64,000 bases of DNA, from positions 2,049,824 to 2,113,823 of the forward strand of contig MNCI01034697.1 of NCBI GenBank assembly GCA_015680685.1, read 5' to 3'. Origin of the DNA: Gnetum montanum (Eukaryota > Streptophyta > Gnetopsida > Gnetales > Gnetaceae). The position numbers and the translations under genes were made by a program. The notes under the pieces were generated by a model. That model was not told the DNA's origin and ran no database searches. It saw only the letters and a program-made list of their open reading frames with translations. Below are positions 1 through 10,953 of this stretch, in pieces. Every line of letters begins with the position of its first letter. Position 1 is the stretch's first letter.

Positions 1-352
1 AGCTTGGTAAAATGGATGTAAAACAGCTCATCTAGGCCACACAGGCATAACACAACTCCTCCATGCAACCCCTTCATATACAGTATGATGGCGTAACCTC
101 TCGCAAATACATTCGCGGAAGGACGTAATGACTTGTTCGCAAAAGTTTCATGTTCACATGCTTGAGTCTTCCCCGAACCCCCTCCTCTTACTTTTCTAAA
201 ATCCCTTCTAGCCTTTGCACTTCCAAGTTTGACAGAGTGACATTTGAGCAATCTTCGACGGACACTATTGGTGCCTTTACCTCTCTAATGTTTCGTATTC
301 TTTGTTGATGTCTTTCGGGTAAGCCCTCTAAACGTCAACAAAGAGGGGTCAT
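1..352 (+). mobile_element. Element E: 3' internal end of a Tat-like retrotransposon
   Basis: This is the last internal stretch of an element that begins outside the window. It ends in a purine-rich tract at 337-352 (AACAAAGAGGGGTCAT) directly before an LTR that starts TGAAAC. The same arrangement ends element D, read on the minus strand at 37686-37703, and the ~60 bases before the tract also align with D (a TTTGTTGA-type word, then CCTCTAA, then CAACAAAGAGGG). I see no coding sequence here. Assignment to the Tat lineage rests on this match to D. Confidence 0.6.
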
Positions 353-1817
353 TGAAACTCCATAAAAATTTCGAGGCCTCGATGATTTAGCAAAATCTAG
401 CGATTCTGGCAAGGAGTCGCGACAACACAATTAAAAATTTCAGAAGATAGAACAAAATGATGGGTGCACAACAGCAAGCCTTCAACTTTGCAAGTTTTCT
501 ATGTTTCAAAAATCTTAACTTTTAGCATACTATGCTACATTACACAACATAGCGTAATGTTGCATTACGCAGCGTAATGTCAGAGGTAGTCCACCGCAAC
601 ATCAAAGATGGCAAACATTCAAGACTTCAACGACCCGACAAAAATCTCAAGGCTTAGGCAATGATTTGTAGCATGCTACACATTTTAGCAAGTTTTCTTC
701 CTCGGTTAAGGGGCCTATTACACTGCGTTACGTAATGTGGCATAATAAACCTTGGAAGGATTGATCAAAAATAGATGAAGCGCAGCGACAACACTTCCAT
801 TTTTTGCAGGTTTGCTATTTTACGCTGAATTACGCTCTGAGGCATAATTTAGCATGGTGCAGCGTAATACAAACAAAGAAAAAAGTAGTATAATACGAGC
901 ATTAGTAGTTCATACATCACAATACGCTCTCTAGCGTATCGTAGCATAATCAAAGAACAGCCTATCACCAAAGCCCAAACAAGAGTAGTTTAAGACGTGC
1001 TACACAGTATGGCATCACAAGCTTCAACAACAAACACATCAAGTCAACGACATTGTATAGGTTCAGGACACGTGTCATCTAAACGGCATTTTTATCTTGA
1101 CCCTAATCTTATAAATACTCCAATCAACAAAGATCAAAGGGTTGGCAAAAAATTTTCTCCTAAGATTAACAGAGTTTCTCTGTGGGAGATTTTTTTTTCA
1201 TTCGCAATGTTTGGCAACTTTTAGTAAGGATTGACAAGAGAACAAAGAGGATCAATAATCGTAAGAATATCAAAGACAATTGGCAAGAAACTTCAATCAG
1301 AAATAGCTATTTGATAGACCTTCTGCTTCGGGACCAACCTCCTTGTACCCAGATCCGTTAGAACAAGGTAGATCGACCTTTGCTTGCTTCATCTTTGAAC
1401 AACCTTTTTGTTGTTGGCATGTACTTCACTTAAATTGAAATTTGCTTGTAATCATTGTATCTAATATATTTGGTTTGTTAGTTGAATCCCAGATCTAGGG
1501 ATCACCTGCTTTCTAAATTTGATCTCTTGTTCCCTATTTACATGAAATCTCGCAAATTGCTTTAAATTGATTACATCATTTTCAATTATCTTCAAAATTA
1601 ACAATATTATATCTTCTCATAAAGAACCATCATTTTTTCATCCAAATATCACAAAATTTTTATTGATCAAGTAAGTCCCTGTCTGATCGACAAGACCGTT
1701 CAAGGCACCTCAAATTCGTTTTCTCCCAAGCATGGTCCTCGCACGGATCTGGGGTTAGAACTGTGTACACGGACTTTCGTTCAATATTTCTAGTGATCGA
1801 TGTTTTCCGTCATTACA
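353..1817 (+). repeat. Element E 3' LTR (right end uncertain)
   Basis: The LTR starts TGAAAC at 353, right after the polypurine tract. Its first half (about 525-950) is dense in GCGTAAT and its complement ATTACGC, often as back-to-back inverted pairs. A TATAAATA box lies at 1110-1117. The right end is placed at ...TTACA (1817) by analogy with the ...GTACA end of D. No partner LTR is in the window, so the end is an estimate. Confidence 0.5.
1110..1117 (+). promoter_or_regulatory. TATA box of element E LTR
   Basis: TATAAATA lies about 760 bp into the LTR, downstream of the GCGTAAT-rich block. This is the same order (motif array, then TATA) as in the LTRs of A, B and C. Confidence 0.55.
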
Positions 1818-1963
1818 CTAGTGAGCCATTAGAATTAAACAAGATTCCATCCCTTAGATGGTCAAATATCATCCTCTACTTTTCTTGATCAACTTCTTGT
1901 AACATACAACAATGCACAAAATGGAACAAAAAAGATAGAGAATGAATAATGAACAAGAGAAAG
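1818..1963. other. Unassigned flank between E and A
   Basis: Short AT-rich sequence with no coding signal. Its last five bases (AGGGT, 1964-1968) form the left target duplication of element A. Confidence 0.4.
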
Positions 1964-1975
1964 AGGGTTGATGAG

Positions 1976-2213
1976 AGTGATTACTCTAGTAATTACTCTA
2001 GCAGTTATTCTAATTATTAGAGTAGTTACTCTAGCAGTTACTCTAGCAGTTACTCTAACGGTTACTCTAGCAGTTACTCTCATTATTAGAGTGGTCACTC
2101 TAGTGGTTACTCTAGTAGTTATTATAATTATTAGAGTGGTTAATCTAGTGGTTTCTTTAGCATTTATTCTAATTATTAGAGTGGTTACTCTAATTATTAG
2201 AGTAGTTGCTCCC
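1976..2213 (+). repeat. TTACTCTA tandem and inverted array in U3 of A
   Basis: Imperfect ~12-bp units built on GTTACTCTAG repeat many times. They are interspersed with the inverted form (ATTATTAGAGT), so adjacent units form hyphenated dyads such as AGAGTGGTTACTCT. The 3' LTR carries a shorter version at 10961-11155. The array ends just before the TATA box, where an enhancer would lie. Confidence 0.85.
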
Positions 2214-2218
2214 AAGTC

Positions 2219-2226
2219 TATAAATA
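2219..2226 (+). promoter_or_regulatory. TATA box of element A 5' LTR
   Basis: TATAAATA lies 250 bp into the LTR, directly after the TTACTCTA array. The copy in the 3' LTR is at 11168-11175. Confidence 0.75.
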
Positions 2227-2978
2227 CAGTGCCTAGGCACACAATTGCAAGGAAATCTTTTAGCAGTCAAGTAGCAAAACTCTTGTAGTCTATTTGAAAG
2301 TTAGAGTATTTTTCAAGTGCCCACAACAGGAGGTCTAATTGTGGACAGATCTTTATTCAAGCATTGTGTACCTTAGCACACCTTGTGTATGGAAATAAAG
2401 ACAAGCTCTTTGATTCATCCTTACAGCACTTGAGATTTCTTTTCTTATGTATTTTTTTATTTTATTTTCTTATGCATTTATTTTATTTTATGCACTTTAC
2501 ATTTCTATTATTAGCATAGCAATTCATTTTGATCAATTAAGCAAATCATTAAATTACACAAGCATGACCACTTCGAGCATACATGTGGTGCTTGGTAACC
2601 CAGTAACGATTAGAGTTTGGTAATCCCAGCAATGTTGCATTGGTTTAGGATGTGTACGACAAGTGGGAACGGATGCTAGTGTTAGGATTAGTTAGAACTT
2701 AGTTAATGAGTAGTTAAGTTAAATTAGTCACTTAGTTACCTCTCTCCTTCCCTACTAGCATAGGACATAAAAACATAAAAGCTATAAAAATCATATGCCT
2801 CAAGCTTACTTAACCATACAATCATGAAATATAGGTAAGCTTGGGAAGACAACGATCAACCCACCTATCCCTGTTCTACAAGGGCACATAAGCACTTAGT
2901 CCTTGGAATTTGACTAGATCATGCGTGAAACGCTTGTATTTGTATGGTTGAGCATAGGGGTACCTTTTCGCTCATCAT

Positions 2979-2996
2979 TGGTGCCGTTGCTGGGGA
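2979..2996 (+). other. Primer-binding site of A (tRNA-Asp type)
   Basis: TGGTGCCGTTGCTGGGGA follows the LTR end after a one-base spacer. It differs in two positions from TGGCGCCGTTGCCGGGGA, the complement of the 3' end of plant tRNA-Asp, the known primer of Athila elements. Both changes are C to T. Confidence 0.9.
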
Positions 2997-3113
2997 CTTA
3001 GTTGTTTGTGCACTAATTAGAACATAGGAAATCATTCACATCATTGGAACAAACCCTTAGGGTTGATTCAAAAAATAATAAACATGAATACATCACATAC
3101 TAAATAGAAAAGT

Positions 3114-5086
3114 ATGTCTCCTTCTTCATATGAAAGCACCTCACTGCCTAGGTTTGAAACAAGAAATAATCGGCAGCATAATACACATGATGTTGATTCA
3201 CCAGTCCCTCAACAAGTTAGAGTGGTATATATTCATCTCGATGAGTATATATCAAACTTCACCTTTATCCTCCATCAAGATGAATAACTGTGTTGGTGAG
3301 ACTTAGAAGGTAACATAGTGTTACCTCCCGATCGTTCAGTCCCAAGCATGCTTTTGCGTGCTCTCACATGAATTGGCATCCCACACTTACATGCAAAGTA
3401 CGTTATGCAAGATCATAACTTGAGAGAGTACTGTACCATGGAGGCACAACATCAAAGGGACTTGCAATAGGAGAGACATCATATATCTTTGAAGGGTAAG
3501 TGGTCACAAGATTTCCCACATGTCTTAAGTGAAAATGAGGGTGGTGAACCTACCTCATGCAGTCACCCACACAATGATGTTCCTCCCCTTGACTTTGGTC
3601 AAGGGGTTGTGTATCAGAACCTTCATTTCACTATTCATAACCTAGGTTGTAATACCCATGGGCACAAAGGATCTGAAAAAGGAACATGAACTCATGATAA
3701 AGGTGGACATTCTAATCACAATCGCAATCAAGGCTGAGACTACAGAAGAGAAGGTAGCAGACACCATCATGGTGATGGTTCTCCTTCTTCTTCACCTTCA
3801 TCATCTCCTTCACCATCTCCTTCAATATCCAAACATGGTCATAAAGAAAAATACCATGGGGATAAACGTAGGCAAAGTGGAGGTCATAGATGAAATAGCT
3901 AGGAAAGGGGACAAGGGCACTCTAGAGAGTCATGACATAGAAGAAGGGAGAGTATGGAATAGCATAGGCATCATAGATGCCATGGAAGATACAATCATGA
4001 TGAACCCCTCCTTGCTACTCAAGGTATGTTGGACATAACTAAGGCTGTTAGAATTCCAACAAGGCATCAAAAAGATAGTAGGATCAAGAGATTAGATATG
4101 AACAACATCCCACAATTTGAAGGGGGATACAACGCTGATCCTTAGAATCATTTACAAGCATTCCATAATGTGTGTGGCTTATAGAACATAGAGAATGAAT
4201 GGAAAAAACTTAAGTTGTTCCCATGGACATTAGTTAAAGAAGCAAAAAGCTGGTACTAGTCTTTAGAACCAGAATCCATTCATAGGTGGAGTACTATGTT
4301 AGAACTATTTAATAACAAGTACCAAATGTACTTTTGAGTGTCTAACTTGCAAAAGCAAATCCAAGGCTAGAAACAAGGAGGACATGAACCCTTGGATGCT
4401 ACCATGGGCCAATACTATGCACTATTACATCATTGTCTTGGCCATGGTTATTCGCAAAGGGAACAACTGTGCCATCTTGTGGATGGGCTTAGGCATAAAA
4501 CAAGAAGAACCCTTGGGACTTATGGCCAAGGGAGGCTATCCGAGCTTAGGTCCCATCAAATTCAAAGACTATTGAAGCAAGTTGCTAAGCAAGAAGGTGA
4601 GCTACAAAAGAGAGAAAGTGTGGAAGAGTATAACCAAGATCCTTCCCTCTGGAAGAGGGAAGTAAGATTTTGTGAGGATGAAGAAGAGTCAGCATTCAAA
4701 GAGATGGTGAATAGGAAAACTTTGCCTATCCAAAATTTGACATCAGAAGTATCGGCAAAGGGAGACCAAATGTGGGATTCCCTAAATAATATATTTCAAT
4801 CTATTCTTAAAATAGTAGAGGAGTCTAGAGAGAAAGGTAGTGATTGCAAAAAAAAGAAAAAAAAAGAGAAGCTAAACATGCACATAGCAAGGGTAAGGGC
4901 AAAGTTTCCATCATTGAAGAAGTTGTGGAGTCAAAAATAGACAATGATAGTGGATGCGAGATATGCCAATATGACCATCCTAAGGGATGTTTCCATATAA
5001 TCTCACATCTGCAAGAGTATGGGGTGTATGCACTCAACCCACGATTGAACAAATGGCAAGCACCTCGAAGGTTATCTTACCCTTAA
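3114..5086 (+). pseudogene. gag: Element A gag (broken)
   Basis: Gag forms the particle shell and binds the RNA. The ATG at 3114 opens MSPSSYEST; element B has the equivalent start at 14570. One frame continues with several stops to about 4850. There an A-rich run has shifted the frame, and the true reading resumes in another frame to 5086. The core (about 4080-4700) aligns with B and C gag, including a segment like GLRHKTRRTLGTYGQGRL. The zinc knuckle near 4955 reads CEICQYDHPKGC, that is CX2CX3HX3C, one residue shorter than the classical form before the histidine. A proline-rich tail continues in broken form toward the protease. Confidence 0.85.
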
Positions 5087-5734
5087 GGTAACGCATAGAA
5101 TTTCCACCAACCCTTAACATATTATCCTAGTGGAACTCCACCACAACCAATTGAGTAGCATCAATAGTGGAAATACCCACAATCATGGGGAATTCCACCA
5201 TTAAGACAATAGTATCCTTACTGGCAACCTAACCTATATGGATATTACATGCAATAGGTAGTCTCTCCACGTGACTCTCCTGGTCATGGTACTCCTCAAC
5301 CTCACTACTAAGCTCATGAGCATTTTAGGACTCCCTCTCCTAGGGATAATGTTCCACAACTATACCATCCTTTTCATCCAGCTGCATCTCTTCCACCAAT
5401 AGCTCCATTACCACCTACTCCAGCTATGCAAGGAGAAATCCCTACCCAGCTGTAGCAACGTAGCATCATAAGGGCTATTAACTCTCAACCTACTATTGGT
5501 TCCAACAACCACATAAAGAAAAGACCTTTCTTTAGAACTAATAGTTCAACCAAGCCCTTGCAATCACAAGCGGTTGATTCCTTAGATGCCTCAATATCAA
5601 TCAAAACTTTGGAGCCTCTTTCAACTCAACCATTGCACTCAATGCATACGGTCATGCTAACACATGCTGTCACTAATTAGATTAAAGCTCTTCATCTTCC
5701 TAGGAAATTCTCTGAGCCTAGGAGTCCTCTGATA

Positions 5735-6320
5735 TACTTATAAATTTCTATAAATGCACTATGCAAGGCTCTTTTGGATTCAGGTTCCGGTGTCAACTTG
5801 ATTTCTCAAGAAATGTACAAGGCCTAGCACTTGCCTCCATTGAAAAAGAGCAACATCTGTCTAGAGTTGGCCAACCAATCCATCATTGTTCCATTGGGAC
5901 TGGTGGAAGACGTTGTTACCACTGTTTTTGGGTGGTTGTACCCAATTGACTTCCTAGTGATTTAGGTAAACAATGGCAAAGGGGACTTCCCAATCATAAT
6001 GGGAAGAGCATGGCTAAGCATCATCAACACACGGCTAGGAATCCATGATCTTTCCCTAAAAATATCAAAGAAAGATACATTTAAAAAGATCAAGAAGAAG
6101 AAATTTTTGTGCATTGCATACAGTGACACAAGGTGTAATTGCATGTAGAGGGCATGGTTTATGCAAAGTTTACCATTGCCTACATGCAATCAATGTGCAC
6201 AAGTGATTAACATACAAAGATGCCTATATGTAGTAGCCACATGATAGGAAGACACCCAATGGCTGATAGCTGATCAAGAAAGTAGTTCACTCATATGCAT
6301 GGAACTGAGGGTTTGACTTG
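5735..6320 (+). pseudogene. Element A aspartic protease (broken)
   Basis: This is a retropepsin that would process Gag-Pol. The active-site motif reads ALLDSGSGVNLISQEMY, encoded from about 5768. The downstream flap and C-terminal region (GDFPIIMGRAWLS, about 5975-6015) is also clear and nearly identical to B. In-frame stops interrupt it. It lies in a different frame from the RT that follows, so at least one indel separates them. Confidence 0.8.
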
Positions 6321-6539
6321 TGCTTACATCAATAGCATAGATTTTTAGAGCAAGTCCACCGCCAACTTCCAAGTCTTAACCTTGAAAATGTCAACTAGGG
6401 GAAGTTGGAAATCCTTGAGAAATTTAATCAAGAGCCCCTCTAGCTGAAACCATTGCCCACTAGTATGGAATAGACATTCCTTAAAAATGGAAAACCTGTA
6501 ATTATCAACGCTAAGCTTGCTCCTCAACAAAAAGAAGAA

Positions 6540-7905
6540 CTGTTGAAGGTAATAAATAAATGGTCAAAAGCCTTCACTTAGTCACATCCTGAATTAACTA
6601 GAATGGATCCTAGGATATGCCAACATAGAATTTATAGTAACCCCTCCATGAATACTCAAAGACAACCACAGAGGCAATTGAACCCTAAGCTGAAGCAAAT
6701 AGTTAAGGAAGAAATCGAACAGCTTCTCAAGGTTGGGTTCAGATACCCCATTGCTGATAGTGAATGGGTTAGCCCCTTAGTTATTATGCCTAAAAAGGGA
6801 GGCAAATGGAGGGTGTGCATAGATTTTAGGCTACTAAATATGGAAACATTCAAATATCACTTTCCATTGCCATTTGTTGACCAAGTCTTAGACACCATCA
6901 CAGGGCATCGCTATTATAGTTTTCTGGATGGATATAGTGAATATAACCAAATACAAATAGCCCCAGAAGACCAAGCCAAGACTACATTCACCAGTCCTTG
7001 GGGAATGTTTGCATACAAATAGATGACGTTTGGCTTGTGCAAAGCCCCTGCAACATTTCAACGACTAGTTTTAAGCATATTCCAATAGCATATAGGAAAT
7101 GGTGTAGAAATATTTATGGATGATTTCTCCACTTATGAAGCAAACTTTGATCAAGCCTTGGACTGGTTACAGCAAGTGTTAAAAAGATGTGTAGAAACCA
7201 ATTTGAGGCTCAATTGGCAAAAAAGCCATTTGATGGTCCAAGAGAGCGTAACACTAGGGCACAAAATATCACACACAAGGATAGAGGTAGACCCCAAGAA
7301 AATCAAAGTTATCCAAGGAATTACCCGTCAACCAAAAACTATCAAAGATATTCAATCATTCCTTTGACATACTAGCTATTATAGGAGTTTTATTGAGAAC
7401 TTTTCAAAAATTTCCAAACCATTGGTGGAATTAACAAAAAAGAACATACCTTTTGAGTGGACCAGAGATTGCGAATTAGCTTTTCAAACTCTAAAATAGA
7501 AGCTAGTAGAAACACCCATTCTACAAGCTCCTAATTGGTCCAAACCATTCCATATCATGACTGACACATCCAACTATGCCTTAGGATCCATACTTACATA
7601 GTTAGATGACCAGAACTATCCTTATTACATCCACTGTGCAAGTAGAAGTATCACTAGTGCACAACTTAACTACACTACCACAGAGAAAGAATTAATGGCT
7701 ATAGTGTTTGCACTAGAAACGTTTAGACACTATGTATTGGGATATAATGTATATATACATACAGATCATAGTGTAATATGGTTCCTCATAAATAAGCCAA
7801 TAGTAAACCCTCGTATCATATGATGGCTTGTAATTTTACAACAGTTCGATTTAACGATGATCGATTGTAAGGGTACCAAGAATGTAATTTTTGATCAATT
7901 ATCTT
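6540..7905 (+). pseudogene. pol: Element A reverse transcriptase and RNase H (broken)
   Basis: RT would copy the element RNA into DNA and RNase H would remove the RNA strand. RT is recognisable from 6603: KKGGKWRVCIDFRLLN, a palm segment ending FTSPWGMFAYK, then after a stop the catalytic block IFMDDFS at about 7110. The following text (VETNLRLNWQKSHLMV, VTLGHKIS) is typical of Athila. The connection domain is at 7370-7560, and RNase H at 7555-7900 shows TDTSNYALGS, TTTEKELMAIVFALETFR and IHTDHSV. The frame is the same from 6603 to the integrase, with only stop codons in between. Confidence 0.88.
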
Positions 7906-8089
7906 GATTGTGATGGGACAACAAAGATGATGAGTATCTAATTTCTGATCATTTCTCTGATGAATTCATCTTTACTGGTGTAGTGAATAATCAATCACCC
8001 ATAGAGACAAACTAGTATAGTAGCATTCTTACTTATCTCCTCACCCAAGAAACACCACAAGAGTTAAACCTTAAGAAGAAACAATAGTT

Positions 8090-9035
8090 TCTTCACTGGG
8101 CCAAGTACTTTATGGAGATCAATGGGCAACTTTACAAAGTGTGTCCCGATGGCTTGGTTCGATGGTATGTTCTCAATATAGATCAACTACGAGTTCTCCA
8201 AGATGCTCATAAGGGTTCTTGTGGGGGTCATTATGCTAGGAGATGAAAGGCCATCAAGATACTACTTGCAAGATATTATTGGCCTACATTATTTCAAGAC
8301 ACCCATCATTTTATCCATTCTTGTGAGCGTTGTCAACGTGATGGGGGAATGACTACTAGAATGGAGGATCCGCGACAATTGATTCAACCATTAGAACCCT
8401 TCGGCATTTTGGGAATTGATTTTATGGGGCTAATTACACCAATGTTCAATGGAAAAGGTTATATTATTGTTGCCATTGATTACCTAAAAAATGGGCCAAA
8501 GCAGCTGCTATTAAAGATTATTCAACAACAAATCATAAACAAGTTTGGTGTGCCACATGCACTTATTTCAGACAATGGTACACACTTCATAGGTGCAAAT
8601 TTTTGGAAATTAATGCAACACTTAGGGGTTGAGCATAAATTGACTACACCATACCACCCCCAAGTGAACAGTCAAGTAGAAGTCACCAATAGGGAGATTA
8701 TGAAGATATTGACAAGAACCATTAGCAAGTTAAAGGAGACTGGAGCACTATACTGAACGATGCTCTTTGGGCATACTGCTCCACATGGAAACTCCCTACA
8801 GGCTACTCTCCCTATGATTTAGTGTATGGTAAATTACCAATGCTTCCCATTCAAACTGAGCTCCGTACACTATCCACAACATGTGACCTCAACCTTAACC
8901 TTGATCTAGCATACAAACAACAGTTAGTAACCCTTAACTTGCTAGATGAAAATTGATTAGCTACCCTATTATCTAACAAATTGCACAAGGCATTCAATAA
9001 ACAACATCATGAACTAAGGATTAGGAAAGTTAAAT
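8090..9035 (+). pseudogene. Element A integrase (broken)
   Basis: This enzyme would insert the cDNA into the chromosome. The HHCC zinc domain is present (HKGSCGGHY ... HSCERCQR, about 8205-8340). The catalytic triad is intact as text: D in GIDFMG (about 8415), D in SDNGTHF (about 8570) and E in QVEVTNRE (about 8680). After 8756 the reading shifts frame and continues as a typical C-terminal stretch (DALWAYCSTWKLPTGYSPY). The end is ill-defined near a single N at 9036. There are few stops, so the catalytic core is the best kept part of A. Confidence 0.88.
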
Positions 9036-10942
9036 NTCTTTTTGAATTTTTATTTTACACATTTTTCCAACTTTTCTTATTTTTGTTTTACACCATCATT
9101 CATGTTTTTACTATTTCTTTGTTTGCTTGATTTACTTTTATTCATCATCCAATAAGTGCTCATGATGGTGGATTGCATTATATCATATTGATTACTAATG
9201 TTTGATTTTTACCTTTGAATTATTATGCTAATATTAAGGTATGGTTTTTTTGGTAAAATAGGCAATGAATCCATGTCATCCACTCATCCATACAACTCTA
9301 TGGTCTCCTTTGGCTTGGAATTGTATAGTTCTCTTTTTCTAAGTAAACTTTTTAATGAATTGGTGCCTGGGTAATTTTTCATACCAAGAAAAGACTCAAA
9401 GGATGAAAAGGGTGTGACTTCAAGGGGATTCAATGCATTTGTGTTGGCCATTCTCTTGGGTGCTTGGATGCTTTTTCTTAGGTTTTCTGCCATTCTAACA
9501 TTGTTCAAATATCAGGAAGCTAAGTGAATAAAAATAAGTCTTTGCATGGTATGGTTCTCATGCATCAAGAAAAAATGAGAAAAAAGAGAAAAAGGTGAGA
9601 ATTCAAAGCACACCCCTTAGACATAATAAAGCAATATGGGCTACAAGCACTGGTTATGGCACTGGAAAGACATGTTACCCATGCCTAAAGGCTCCCTCTA
9701 ACTAAGGCCCTTTCTTGCTTCTTGCTTCTCCATCTCACTCTCCTTGGGATGGTGGTCACTCTTTGTGAAAGCATTCTTGTTTCCTCAAGAGGATGGATTG
9801 GCCAAGTGTATTGATGTGAGGTCACTAAACGTGGTTGGTTTGATTCTAGATTTGGGATGAGTTCTACTCAGTTATCTTAACCATGAAATACACAAGAGGC
9901 TTTACACAACCTTGTTCTTGGGATTCCATTCCATTCTCTCCTCTCCATCTTTCCTTCCATTTTCCACTTCATTGCTAGTTTTATCATTAGTTCATTCTAG
10001 GTTGATGCAATGCTTTTCTTTAGTGAATTATTATGGGTAAGTTTTTAACTCTTGCTTCCAAATGACATTCCTAGAGCCTACAGACTCCTTGGTTTGTGGG
10101 TTTTTCAGGGCATAAAAGGCATGAGCCTACCTTGGGGAGGACCCACTAGCATTCTTTTTTGATGCAATTGTTAAGTCCTTGTTTCATCACCATCCATGAC
10201 ATCCATTTTATTGGCATTGCCATTGTTATTTTTTCCCATCTTTCTTGTTCCTCATATTTTTCCATCTTATAGCTACTGGAGGTTCACTCTTAGTCATGGG
10301 GGCCCTAGCACAAATTTTTCAATTTTCTCCATTTTACTATTCACCTAACCCCTACACCTTGGGTAGTCACCTATGATAAATCTTCAAACCAGCTTCTACC
10401 ATAACGACAACTCAACCAATGTGCTTCATATTGAGGTAAGGTATCAATTGCATTGTGGTTTATCTATCCTTTCTCATTTGTGACTGTGTTGTGTGTGCAG
10501 ATGGTGATCATACAAACAATGGACTGGGCTTGGAGGAAGCACTCAGGATGGACCGAAACTGGAGCATTTATGAAAGGGGCAAGTTTGGTGGCATGGCTAT
10601 GGATAAATAATGGAAGGTGCAATCTTAGCATTGGTAGCAACACACTTCATTTTCTTTCTCTCTCTTTCTCTACAAGCTGCCAAATAAAGGCTTGGATGTA
10701 TTTTATGTACAAGTGTTCACCACAATTGTCATGAACACTAATNATTTTATGTACAAGTGTTCACCACAATTGTCATGAACACTAATGTTGTAATATGCTT
10801 ATTGATTAGTTCACTGGGCACGTTGAGTCTATCATCCCATTCCACCATTAATTTTCAGTTAGTCAATAATCTCATACCTTCCCAATATTTTGTAAAGAAC
10901 TTGTCTCTTTTCTTCTAGACTCAAGGATGATTTTTCATTCAA
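9036..10942 (+). other. Long 3' non-coding spacer of A
   Basis: About 1.9 kb between integrase and polypurine tract with no convincing ORF. It starts T-rich, then carries blocks shared with the spacer of B: a tract after GGTATG near 9238, GTGTGACTTCAAGG near 9412, ACAAGCACTGGTTATG near 9642, and CCTACCTTGGGGAGGACCCA near 10124. Athila elements may carry an env-like gene here; none is visible. TCATGGGGG at 10294-10302 repeats the polypurine-tract core. Confidence 0.75.
10700..10786 (+). repeat. 43-bp direct duplication around a single N (likely assembly join)
   Basis: The 43 bases at 10700-10742 are identical to 10744-10786, with one N at 10743 between them. An exact duplication centred on an N is best explained by two contig ends that overlap but were abutted instead of merged. 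Confidence 0.85.
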
Positions 10943-10953
10943 TCATGGGGGTA
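10943..10953 (+). other. Polypurine tract of A
   Basis: TCATGGGGGTA directly precedes the 3' LTR start TGATGAG. Element C has the same tract on the minus strand at 30770-30780. Confidence 0.85.

Larger units (their letters stand above)
1969..2977 (+). repeat. Element A 5' LTR
   Basis: It runs from TGATGAG (1969) to CTCATCA (2977). A tandem array occupies the first ~240 bp, a TATA box is at 2219-2226, and AATAAA at 2394-2399 is the likely poly(A) signal. The R-U5 part shares blocks with the B LTR (for example GACCACTTCGAGCA). Confidence 0.93.

Noticed and set aside
1889-2288. Open frames on both strands rich in LIIRV/VTLAV repeats
   Set aside because: They are translations of the TTACTCTA array in the A LTR; a 12-bp periodic repeat without stops gives open frames on both strands.
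5761-5949. Open frame beginning MQGSFGFRF
   Set aside because: Out-of-frame shadow of the A protease, whose DSG motif is read one base later.
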